DNA of 64,000 bases. Origin: Pararhodobacter sp. (GTDB taxonomy: Bacteria; Pseudomonadota; Alphaproteobacteria; Rhodobacterales; Rhodobacteraceae). Each line of letters starts with the position of its first letter. Position 1 is the first letter of the stretch. The stretch covers positions 1,767,001 through 1,831,000 of the forward strand of contig NZ_JAUCBZ010000015.1 in assembly GCF_034676545.1 (NCBI RefSeq), given 5' to 3'. A program made the translations under genes and the position numbers. The notes below the pieces were generated by a model. The model did no database searches and had not been told where the DNA came from. It saw only the letters and a list, made by a program, of their open reading frames with translations. Positions 42,637-50,007 of this stretch are shown here, piece by piece.

Positions 42637-42936
42637 ATGGACATGGACCAACTGATCCGCGAACAAGCGCGGCTGATCATTCTCAAAACGCTCGCTGCGC
42701 AAATCGACGAGACCTTGAACAGCGACATGATGATCCCCGAATTGCGCCGGTTCGGTATCCGCAAGGATCGTGCCTGGGTGCATGACGAACTGGCGTGGCT
42801 GCGCGAGATGGCCGCGGTCACCACGGTGCACGCCGGATCCATTCTGGTCGCGACCCTGACCGAAAAAGGTGGCCGCCACCTTGCGCGAGAAATCGCCATT
42901 GAGGGCGTGCAGCGCCCGTCGCGGCCGGGGGCCTGA
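42637..42936 (+). CDS. Mu gp26-like phage protein (VpaChn25_0724 type)
   Basis: 99 residues. Winged-helix-like: ARLIILKTLAAQIDETLNSD, IPELRRFGIRKDRAWVHDEL, AWLREMAAVTTVHAG. Always found between DUF2730 and DUF3486 genes in Mu-like phages. Function unknown; a DNA-packaging role is possible. Confidence 0.75.
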   Translation: MDMDQLIREQARLIILKTLAAQIDETLNSDMMIPELRRFGIRKDRAWVHDELAWLREMAAVTTVHAGSILVATLTEKGGRHLAREIAIEGVQRPSRPGA

Positions 42937-42937
42937 G

Positions 42938-43534
42938 ATGGCAAGCCCTCTTCGCGGTCGCGGTCGCCTGTCATCCATCGAACTGATGCCGTCCGAGTGT
43001 GACGGCATCATCGCTTGGGCCGCGCAAGAGCTGTCCGATCGGGACCGCACCCAGACCGACATCTATGCCGAGTTTGTCGAACGCTGCGAAGCGATCATGG
43101 CGGAATACCGCGGCGAGTTGGAGTTCACGATCCCGGCGTTCTCGTCGTTCAACCGTTATGCCGTGCGCATGGCCAAGCTCACGCGCCGCCTCGATCAGAC
43201 CCGCACCATCGTCGCCACGCTGGCCGAGAAGTTCGATCCCGCCGATGCCGATAATCTGACGATCATGGCCGCTGAAACGGTCAAGGCCTTGGTCCTCAAC
43301 ATGCTGGCCGAGGCGGATGAAGACACGATTGACGCCAAGAGCGTGATGCAACTGGCCGCCGCCTTTAAGCAGGCGGTGCAGGCGCAGAGCATCTCGTCGG
43401 ACCGTCGCCGCAAGGTCGAGGCCGATTTCGCGTCGAAGGTTGAGGACGCTGTCCAAACCGTCGCCCGCGCCAAAGGCATCACGGCTGAAACAGCTGAAGC
43501 CATCAAAGAGCAAATTCTGGGAGTGAGCGCATGA
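42938..43534 (+). CDS. DUF3486 protein (Mu gp27-like, presumed small terminase)
   Basis: 198 residues from ATG 42938. RGRGRLSSIELMPSECDGII is the family N-terminus; IPAFSSFNRYAVRMAKLTRR and a long helical C-terminus follow. In Mu-like phages it pairs with gp28 and is presumed to be the small terminase subunit. Overlaps the next gene by 4 bases. Confidence 0.85.
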   Translation: MASPLRGRGRLSSIELMPSECDGIIAWAAQELSDRDRTQTDIYAEFVERCEAIMAEYRGELEFTIPAFSSFNRYAVRMAKLTRRLDQTRTIVATLAEKFDPADADNLTIMAAETVKALVLNMLAEADEDTIDAKSVMQLAAAFKQAVQAQSISSDRRRKVEADFASKVEDAVQTVARAKGITAETAEAIKEQILGVSA

Positions 43535-43779
43535 CCAAGAAAATCGACGGATTGCCCGTACATGGGTATCAGCCACAGAATCCAAAGAACGTCGCTCTGG
43601 TGAACGCGATGAAAGAACACGAGGAGTCTTTACTTCGGGTTCTAGACAGCCTTGCCGCCGATGGTGCGGATCCGCGCTGGCTTGCGATTGGCCGGACCCA
43701 AATCGAGCAAGGGTTTATGGCCGTGAACCGCTCGATCTTCAAACCGTCCCGCGTTGGCCTTCCGGGAGATGGGACATGA
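43531..43779 (+). CDS. Acb2/Tad1-hairpin-like protein, candidate anti-CBASS cyclic-nucleotide sponge
   Basis: 82 residues. The C-terminal signature is DPRWLAIGRTQIEQGFMAVN followed by RSIFKP, the conserved core of the Acb2/Tad1 hairpin family; the N-terminal helix is VALVNAMKEHEESLLRVLDS. Y13 and K28 are 15 residues apart, the spacing of the ligand-binding Y11 and K26 reported for phage PaMx33 Acb2 (recalled, not checked). Known Acb2 proteins form hexamers that sequester cyclic di- and trinucleotides and so block CBASS or Thoeris-like signalling. It sits in the late operon between the small and large terminase genes. Confidence 0.82.
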   Translation: MTKKIDGLPVHGYQPQNPKNVALVNAMKEHEESLLRVLDSLAADGADPRWLAIGRTQIEQGFMAVNRSIFKPSRVGLPGDGT

Positions 43780-43964
43780 ACGACGCAGCCAGCGGTGCAC
43801 TGATCTTAGTCGGCAACGCCCATTTCCAAGACGCCCGGTGGTGGACCCTTGTCGCCGCATGGTTGTTTGGAAAGCACCAGCGTTTGCAACACCTCGGCTA
43901 CAATGCACGGATCTCGTTCTGGCGTGGCACGCCATACTTGCTGACGTTCAACGAGGTAGAGTGA
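43776..43964 (+). CDS. Small phage protein next to the Acb2-like gene
   Basis: 62 residues, ATG 43776 overlapping the previous stop. MNDAASGALILVGNAHFQDA, RWWTLVAAWLFGKHQRLQHL, ISFWRGTPYLLTFNEVE. Tryptophan-rich, partly hydrophobic, possibly one amphipathic or membrane helix. No family recognised. Confidence 0.5.
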   Translation: MNDAASGALILVGNAHFQDARWWTLVAAWLFGKHQRLQHLGYNARISFWRGTPYLLTFNEVE

Positions 43965-44239
43965 TGGCCAGCCCGGCACAAGTCGCCAATGATATGCAAC
44001 TGCGCGCGACGTTCTGGACGAAGCACGACAAGGATGTTGCCCACGCCTGCCAAGATGCCGCCCATGTGATCCGGGCGTATCTCGACGGACCGGCGCCAGA
44101 TGGGCGCACAGTTGGCGGTGTACTGACGCGGCTGTATCGGCTGGAGGGGGGAGCTTATAACCCTGAACTGGCAAACAGCCTCGCCCGAGCAGCGGGCACG
44201 ATCACCGCCTTGAGAAAGGAGGTCAACGATGCCCCGTAA
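43964..44239 (+). CDS. Phage hypothetical protein, 91 residues
   Basis: MASPAQVANDMQLRATFWTK to TITALRKEVNDAP. Helical, no recognised domain. The ATG overlaps the previous stop (TGATG), and its end overlaps the next small gene by 11 bases. Confidence 0.5.
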   Translation: MASPAQVANDMQLRATFWTKHDKDVAHACQDAAHVIRAYLDGPAPDGRTVGGVLTRLYRLEGGAYNPELANSLARAAGTITALRKEVNDAP

Positions 44240-44393
44240 GAATGCGCGCCCCGCTGCACGGAAGCTTCAGCGGAAACTCTCGGCGCGGTTGGCAAAAAAA
44301 GCGGTGTCCAAACGCCGACTACAGCCCTATTTAGCCCAGCCTCGCTTTGGCGATGCCGCGATCGTGGGCGCGATCTTGGGTTGCACAAAATGA
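44229..44393 (+). CDS. Very basic 54-residue phage protein
   Basis: MPRKNARPAARKLQRKLSAR, LAKKAVSKRRLQPYLAQPRF, ending AIVGAILGCTK. About a quarter Lys/Arg in the first half, then a short hydrophobic end. Supported by AAAGGAGG about 8 bases upstream and by coupling to the terminase gene (ATGA at 44390). Function unknown; nucleic-acid contact is plausible. Confidence 0.5.
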   Translation: MPRKNARPAARKLQRKLSARLAKKAVSKRRLQPYLAQPRFGDAAIVGAILGCTK

Positions 44394-46069
44394 CCACCGC
44401 CACGGGAATGCCCGTCACCGAGGCGGATTGGGTGCGCCAGCGGCGCGAAGCGACCGAAGCAATGCCCAAGGTGCTGGCCGCCGTGGGCCTGCCCAAGGTC
44501 CTGCTGCCCTATCAGGCACGCGCTGTGTCGATGCTCGACAGCGTGCGCGATTGCTCGGCCCTGTTCATCGAGAAAAGCCGCCGCATAGGCCTGACGTGGG
44601 GGCTGGCCGCCTATGCCGTGCTGCGCGCTGGTCGCCAGCGCACCGCGGGCGGCATGGACGTGATGTATATCTCGTATTCGCGCGAGATGACCCGAGAGTT
44701 CATTGACGCCTGCGCGATGTGGGCGCGCGCCTTCTCGATTGCCGCCGGAGCTGCGGAAGAATGCCTGTTCGACCAGGGCGACGAAGAAGGCGACAAGTCC
44801 ATCCAGGCGTTTCGCATCCGGTTCGCATCCGGCTTTGAGGTGCTGGCGCTATCGTCTGCCCCGCGTGGGTTGCGCGGCAAGCAAGGCGTGGTGATTGTTG
44901 ACGAGGCCGCATTCGTGGACAATCTGGCCGAGCTGATTAAAGCGGCGATGGCGTTCTTGATGTGGGGCGGACAGGTGGTCATTTGCTCGACGCATGACGG
45001 CGTCGATAATCCGTTCAACGAGACCATTCAGGACATCTTGGCCGGGCGCGTGCCATACCGGCACATGCGGATCGATTTTGATCAGGCGCTGCAAGAAGGC
45101 CTCTATCAGCGGATCAGTTTGGTCAAAGGCGAAGAGTGGACGCCAGAGGGCGAAGCCGAATGGCGCCAGAAAATCGTCTCGTTCTACGGTGACGGCGCGG
45201 ACGAGGAATTGTTCTGCGTGCCCTCTGCGAGCTCGGGTGCTTGGTTGCCGGGCCCGCTGATCGAAGCCCGGATGACCGCCGATGCCCCGTTGCTGAGACT
45301 GGAGCTGCCATCTGACTATATGCAACGCCCTGAGGCTGATCAAAAAGCCTTGCTGGACCCGTTCATGGAAGAGCTTGCCGAGGCCATTGCCGGTCTGGAT
45401 ATGGCACCGCAGTTTGCCTTCGGGTTCGACTTTGGCCGCGTGGCCGACCTTTCAGTGGTGTCCTTGCTGGCAATTGAAGCGCGCCTGAAACGCCGTGAGG
45501 CACTCGCACTCGAGATGCGCAATGTTCCGGGCAAAGAGCAAAAGCGGATCGTTGGCGACATTCTCGAGCATGTTCAGCAAAGCCTCGTCGGCGCGGCCTT
45601 CGACGCTACCGGCATGGGCTGGACCGTGGCGGAGGACATGGGCCGCAAATTTGGGCTGCGTGAAGAGGATGACGGTGCGGGCCTCGTCTGGGCGATCAAG
45701 TTTTCCGAGGAATGGTATCGGCTGCAAATGCCACCACTTAAAACGGCATTCGAAGATGATCTGATCGCACTGATCCCCGATGCCGAGCACCTGTCGGACC
45801 TGCGCATGATGCGGCTGATCCGCGGCATCCCGCGCGTTCCGCCACATCGCGAGGGAGGAAAGGGAAAACGCCGCCACGGCGACTACGCCATTGCCTTGGC
45901 GCTCGCGCATTTTGCCAGCCGCATGCGATGGGCGGAATTCGGATATCGCCCAGTGCAGGCCTCACATGAGTCCGCTCACGGTGAGATGACCATGACGGCA
46001 GAAGAAGACACGGTGCGGGGCTGGTGGAAGCCGCCCCTTGGCACCGGATTGCGAGGAGGCATAGTCTGA
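44390..46069 (+). CDS. Phage terminase large subunit (Mu gp28-like)
   Basis: 559 residues. ATPase part: FIEKSRRIGLTWGLAAYAVL is the nucleotide-binding region, GVVIVDEAAFVDNLAELIKA Walker B with the catalytic Glu, VVICSTHDG motif III. Nuclease part: FGFDFGRVADLSVVSLLAIE holds the first acidic residues of the RNase H-like fold. It packages DNA by headful. Frame intact. Portal and head genes follow directly. Confidence 0.94.
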   Translation: MTTATGMPVTEADWVRQRREATEAMPKVLAAVGLPKVLLPYQARAVSMLDSVRDCSALFIEKSRRIGLTWGLAAYAVLRAGRQRTAGGMDVMYISYSREMTREFIDACAMWARAFSIAAGAAEECLFDQGDEEGDKSIQAFRIRFASGFEVLALSSAPRGLRGKQGVVIVDEAAFVDNLAELIKAAMAFLMWGGQVVICSTHDGVDNPFNETIQDILAGRVPYRHMRIDFDQALQEGLYQRISLVKGEEWTPEGEAEWRQKIVSFYGDGADEELFCVPSASSGAWLPGPLIEARMTADAPLLRLELPSDYMQRPEADQKALLDPFMEELAEAIAGLDMAPQFAFGFDFGRVADLSVVSLLAIEARLKRREALALEMRNVPGKEQKRIVGDILEHVQQSLVGAAFDATGMGWTVAEDMGRKFGLREEDDGAGLVWAIKFSEEWYRLQMPPLKTAFEDDLIALIPDAEHLSDLRMMRLIRGIPRVPPHREGGKGKRRHGDYAIALALAHFASRMRWAEFGYRPVQASHESAHGEMTMTAEEDTVRGWWKPPLGTGLRGGIV

Positions 46070-47643
46070 TGGACCGCGAACCCGTTTTACTCGACCGATG
46101 GGGTCGCCCCATGGTCCGTGCCCAGCTGACCACCGAAGTTGCAGCCGCTACGGTGGGCGGAGTGCGCTCGCCGCTTTCCGGCTATCCGGCCGATGGGCTC
46201 AACCCGCTGCGCCTGGCGCATATCCTGCGCGAAGCGGATCAGGGCGATCCGGTGCGGTATCTGGAATTGGCAGAGACGATCGAAGAGCGCGATCCGCATT
46301 ATCTGGGGGTCTTGTCGACCCGAAAGCGCTCGGTCAGTCAGATCGACATCACCGTTGAAGCCGCCAGCGACGACCCCAAGGATACGGCCATTGCCGACAT
46401 GATCCGCGATTGGCTCAAGCGTGACGAATTGGCTGAGGAGTTGTTCGACATTCTCGATGCGATCGGCAAGGGATACTCGTTCACCGAGATCCTGTGGGAC
46501 ACTTCAGAAGGGCAATGGTCGCCCAAGCAGCTGGAATGGCGCGACCCGCGTTGGTTCCGCTTTGCGCAAAAAGACTTGGCAACGCCGATGATGCTGGATG
46601 ACCAAGGCCAGCCAGTGCCGCTGCCGGGTGGCAAGTTCATCATGTCCGTGATGCGCGCCAAATCCGGCTTGGCCTTGCGGTCCGGCCTTGCCCGTGTCGC
46701 GGCTTGGGGCTGGATGTTCAAAGCCTTTACGCAGCGCGATTGGGCGATCTTTGCGCAGACCTACGGCCAACCCCTACGGCTTGGAAAGTGGGGACAAGGA
46801 GCGTCCGAAGAGGACAAATCAACCTTGTTCAACGCGGTTGCCAATATTGCTGGCGATTGCGCGGCGATCATCCCCGAGAGCATGTCGATCGAGTTTGTGG
46901 AAACCAAATCGGTGGGCGCATCCTCGGATCTCTATGAGCGCCGCGCGGAGTGGCTGGACCGCCAGATCTCGAAGGCCGTTCTGGGGCAGACCACGACCAC
47001 CGACGCGATCTCTGGCGGGCATGCGGTATCAAAAGAGCATCGCGAGGTGCAGGCCGACATCGAGCGCGCCGACGCCATCGCCCTGACCGCGATCCTCAAC
47101 CGTGATCTGATCCGGCCATGGGTGCAGCTCGAATTCGGGCCACAAAAGCGCTACCCGCGCCTCGTGATCGCGCGGCCTGAAGCCGAAGATTTGCAACTGT
47201 TGTCCGACAGTCTTCAGAAGCTGGTTCCATTGGGTCTGCAGGTCGAGGAAAGCGAAGTGCGCGATCGCTTCGGCTTTGCCGATCCAAAACCCGGCGCGCG
47301 CATCCTCGGTCAGACAAGTTTGCCTGCCGCGGGTTACAATCCGGCACGTGAGAAGCCTATCAGCCTCAATGCCGAACAGGCCAAAGCTCAGAATGATCCC
47401 GAACCTGTCGCGCAGCTTCTGGCGCAATCCTTGGCGGCAGCAGCGCAGCCCGCGGTGGCTGGCATGATCGACACGATCGAGGCGATGCTCGATGCCGCCG
47501 GATCGCTTGAAGAATTCCGAGAGTTGCTCAACGCGGCTTGGCCGCAGATTGACGCCAGTGGCCTGTCCGAGAGGCTGGCCGAGGGGTTGATTGCCGCCGA
47601 TCTCGCAGGCCGCGTTGCCGTGCTGGATGAGACCGATGACTGA
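46069..47643 (+). CDS. Portal protein (Mu gp29-like, DUF935)
   Basis: 524 residues from ATG 46069, overlapping the terminase stop. DUF935 signatures: NPLRLAHILREADQGDPVRY, EERDPHYLGVLSTRKRSVSQ, LGQTTTTDAISGGHAVSKEH. Forms the dodecameric DNA gate of the head. C-terminal 90 residues are Ala-rich and helical. Overlaps the F gene by 8 bases. Confidence 0.94.
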   Translation: MDREPVLLDRWGRPMVRAQLTTEVAAATVGGVRSPLSGYPADGLNPLRLAHILREADQGDPVRYLELAETIEERDPHYLGVLSTRKRSVSQIDITVEAASDDPKDTAIADMIRDWLKRDELAEELFDILDAIGKGYSFTEILWDTSEGQWSPKQLEWRDPRWFRFAQKDLATPMMLDDQGQPVPLPGGKFIMSVMRAKSGLALRSGLARVAAWGWMFKAFTQRDWAIFAQTYGQPLRLGKWGQGASEEDKSTLFNAVANIAGDCAAIIPESMSIEFVETKSVGASSDLYERRAEWLDRQISKAVLGQTTTTDAISGGHAVSKEHREVQADIERADAIALTAILNRDLIRPWVQLEFGPQKRYPRLVIARPEAEDLQLLSDSLQKLVPLGLQVEESEVRDRFGFADPKPGARILGQTSLPAAGYNPAREKPISLNAEQAKAQNDPEPVAQLLAQSLAAAAQPAVAGMIDTIEAMLDAAGSLEEFRELLNAAWPQIDASGLSERLAEGLIAADLAGRVAVLDETDD

Positions 47644-49045
47644 CGCCGCCTTGCGCGCAATCCTGCGGCGTCCCTTTGCCGAACAGGTTGCGGCGTTTCG
47701 CCTTCGGCTGGGCAATCTGGTGCCAACAAGCCGTTGGGATGATCTGTGGCAGGTGCAGCATGACCGGGCTTTCATGGTTGCCGGTGCCACCAAAGCCGAC
47801 CTGCTGGCGGATCTGGGGCGTGCTGTGGATCGCGCAATTTCCGAGGGTACGGGGCTCGATGCCTTTCGCCACGATTTCCGCGAGATTGTCACGCGGCATG
47901 GCTGGCACGGCTGGACCGGTGAGGGCACTGAGGCGGGTGAGGCCTGGCGCACAAAGGTCATCTACCGCACCAACATGCGCACCAGCTACATGGCCGGCCG
48001 GCACGCACAGCTCGTCGCGGGGAATTTCAAATATTGGGTTTACCTGCACTCAGGGGCCGAGCATCCGCGCCTGCAGCACCTGGCGTGGAATGGCATCGCC
48101 CTGCCGCCGGAACACTCGTTCTGGCAAGTGGCATATCCGCCGAATGGCTGGGGCTGCGGTTGCGAAGTTTTCGGCACCAATTCAGAAGCCGGGGTGCGCC
48201 GTCTGGGTGGTGACCCTGACAAGGTGCTGCCCGATGGCTGGGACCGGATCGACCCAAAGACCGGCACGCCGCAAGGCATCGACAAGGGCTGGGCCTATGC
48301 GCCGGGTGCGAGTGCCACCGCGAACATCAGGCGGGCGATTGACGCCAAGCTCGACAGATTGCCGCCCGCCATAGCCAGTGACTTGCGCGCCACGACTGCG
48401 CGCCGCGCGGCGGCCAGATCCGATGGCGACGCCGAGATACTCAAGGCAATCGAGCACCTGAACGAATATGCCACGGTTTACCCCATTGCCGATCTGCGCC
48501 TCGCCGTGCGCGCCGACAGGATCGCGGCGCTCACCGAAGTCGAGCAATTGGCCTTGCGGGCGTATTCCTCGCCGGGCCTCTATCAGCCGCTCAATGCCCG
48601 GATGCGCGGCGGCGACGATCCATTCGGCGAGAGCCTGGACGTGTTCGGCAGAGCGGTGTCGCAGGCCCTGAGCAAACTGCCCGCCCATCGCGGGCGGGTC
48701 TATCGCGGGATTGAAGACAGTGCAGACCTTCAGCGAAAGTTCGAGGCGATGCGACCTGGGGAGGTTGTGAAGTTCCGTGCGTTCACCAGTGCCAGCGAGA
48801 CGATTGAGACAACCCTCGCTGGGGATATCCTGCTGGAAATCGAAAGCCTGTCAGGGCGCACCATCAGTCGCGCTTCGGTCATGCCGCAAGAGCTGGAGGT
48901 CTTGTTTGATCGCGGGCGGGTGTTCGAAGTTGTTTCGATTGGCGAGACCCGACACTGGGGCTATGCTGCGCTGAAGGTTGTCTTGCGCGAAATCATCAGT
49001 GCGGGCAGCCGTGCCGTCGTATTGATGTCGGAGGTCGCGCGATGA
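47636..49045 (+). CDS. Head morphogenesis protein (Mu F / SPP1 gp7 type) with C-terminal ADP-ribosyltransferase domain
   Basis: 469 residues from ATG 47636. The N-terminal part to about 210 is the Mu F-like head protein: VIYRTNMRTSYMAGRHAQ, HPRLQHLAWNGIALPPEHSF, AYPPNGWGCGCEVF. From about 295 to 435 there is an R-S-E-class mono-ADP-ribosyltransferase: R357 in VYRGIED, the S-T-S-like motif at 384-387 in FRAFTSAS, and E419-x-E421 in MPQELEVLFDRGRVFEV. The head part acts in capsid assembly; the fused part should transfer ADP-ribose from NAD to a host target, possibly after injection, as T4 Alt does. The target is unknown. Confidence 0.9.
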   Translation: MTDAALRAILRRPFAEQVAAFRLRLGNLVPTSRWDDLWQVQHDRAFMVAGATKADLLADLGRAVDRAISEGTGLDAFRHDFREIVTRHGWHGWTGEGTEAGEAWRTKVIYRTNMRTSYMAGRHAQLVAGNFKYWVYLHSGAEHPRLQHLAWNGIALPPEHSFWQVAYPPNGWGCGCEVFGTNSEAGVRRLGGDPDKVLPDGWDRIDPKTGTPQGIDKGWAYAPGASATANIRRAIDAKLDRLPPAIASDLRATTARRAAARSDGDAEILKAIEHLNEYATVYPIADLRLAVRADRIAALTEVEQLALRAYSSPGLYQPLNARMRGGDDPFGESLDVFGRAVSQALSKLPAHRGRVYRGIEDSADLQRKFEAMRPGEVVKFRAFTSASETIETTLAGDILLEIESLSGRTISRASVMPQELEVLFDRGRVFEVVSIGETRHWGYAALKVVLREIISAGSRAVVLMSEVAR

Positions 49046-49299
49046 AACCACCGCTTTACTTTGGGTCCCACATCACCCGTTGGGCGAATCTCGGGTTTGA
49101 CTCGGAGGCCGCGCAGATCCGGCATCAACAGTTTCGATCCGCGTTGGATGCCGCTGAAACCGGGACGCAGGCGATGGGGGTGATCCGCCGCTATGTGCAA
49201 ACCGAGCGTGAGTCGATCCTTGCCTCGGGCGTGCCCGACACCGACCCGGATATCTGGCGCGTCGATGTCATGCCCAAATATATCGAGTGGCAGCAATGA
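49042..49299 (+). CDS. Phage hypothetical protein, 85 residues
   Basis: MKPPLYFGSHITRWANLGFD to MPKYIEWQQ. Overlaps F and G genes (ATGA-type). No recognised domain. Its place between F and G suggests a small virion or assembly protein. Confidence 0.5.
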   Translation: MKPPLYFGSHITRWANLGFDSEAAQIRHQQFRSALDAAETGTQAMGVIRRYVQTERESILASGVPDTDPDIWRVDVMPKYIEWQQ

Positions 49300-49832
49300 T
49301 CACGCTCGATATCAAGGACGCGGACGTCACGGCCGCCCTCGACCGATTGGCGCGGGCGATTACTGATATGACGCCGACTATGGGCGAGATCGAGCAATAT
49401 TGGTTGAAATCCACCAAGCAACGCATGCGTGAGGGCAAGAGCCCGGATGGATCCAGCTTTGCGCCACGCTCCGAGGCAACACTGGCCAACTATGCCCGCA
49501 AAGGGCTGACCCCCGGCGCACACCCGCTCTGGCTCAGCGGCGACATGCGTGAGAACCAGATCCATTCCGCGTCCGGGTCCGACTATGTCGAGATCGGTTC
49601 CTCGGCGATCCAGGCGGCGGTGATGCAGTTCGGGGCGGAAGCGGGGGCTTTCGGTGCGCGGATGGGCAAGACAAAACCATCTGAAAAGCGCAAGTCGAGC
49701 CAAGCCTATTTCTTCTCAATCCCGTGGGGCAACATTCCGGCACGTCCGTTCCTTGGCATGGCCGAAGCGGACAAAACGGCCATCGAAGAGATCGTTGGCG
49801 AGTGGCTGACGCGGGTTGCAGGGTCGCCATGA
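49296..49832 (+). CDS. Virion morphogenesis protein (Mu gpG-like, tail completion)
   Basis: 178 residues from ATG 49296. Family features: ALDRLARAITDMTPTMGEIE, STKQRMREGKSPDGSSFAPR (the SPDG-W/F-P box) and FFSIPWGNIPARPFLGM near the end. Mu gpG and P2 gpS relatives act in tail completion or head-tail joining. Last gene before the central non-coding gap. Confidence 0.87.
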   Translation: MITLDIKDADVTAALDRLARAITDMTPTMGEIEQYWLKSTKQRMREGKSPDGSSFAPRSEATLANYARKGLTPGAHPLWLSGDMRENQIHSASGSDYVEIGSSAIQAAVMQFGAEAGAFGARMGKTKPSEKRKSSQAYFFSIPWGNIPARPFLGMAEADKTAIEEIVGEWLTRVAGSP

Positions 49833-50007
49833 GACGGAATACCCGCAAAGAGCGCCGTTAAAGGGTCTTTTAAAGGCCTTGCTTGGCTTTGATGGCCCGT
49901 TTACCGTGAAAGGGTGCCAAGCCGCCCAGTGGGCTGATTTGGCGGAGTGCACTGCCCGCAAGCCGTTGTGACTATTTGGCACGGGGCGCCTGCGCGATTG
50001 TCGGGCC
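49833..50007. other. Non-coding gap between G and I homologues
   Basis: 175 bases without a credible gene, the largest gap in the late region. It contains short repeats (TTAAAGGGTCTTTTAAAGG) and AT-rich patches. In phage Mu the strong gyrase-binding site lies between G and I, near the genome centre; this gap has the same neighbours and lies about 19.8 kb from the proposed left end. It may also hold a promoter for the head genes. Confidence 0.45.

Noticed and set aside
41830..43062. 410-residue open frame antisense to holin, DUF2730 and following phage genes
   Set aside because: It runs across five well-supported coupled genes on the + strand and has no recognisable domain.
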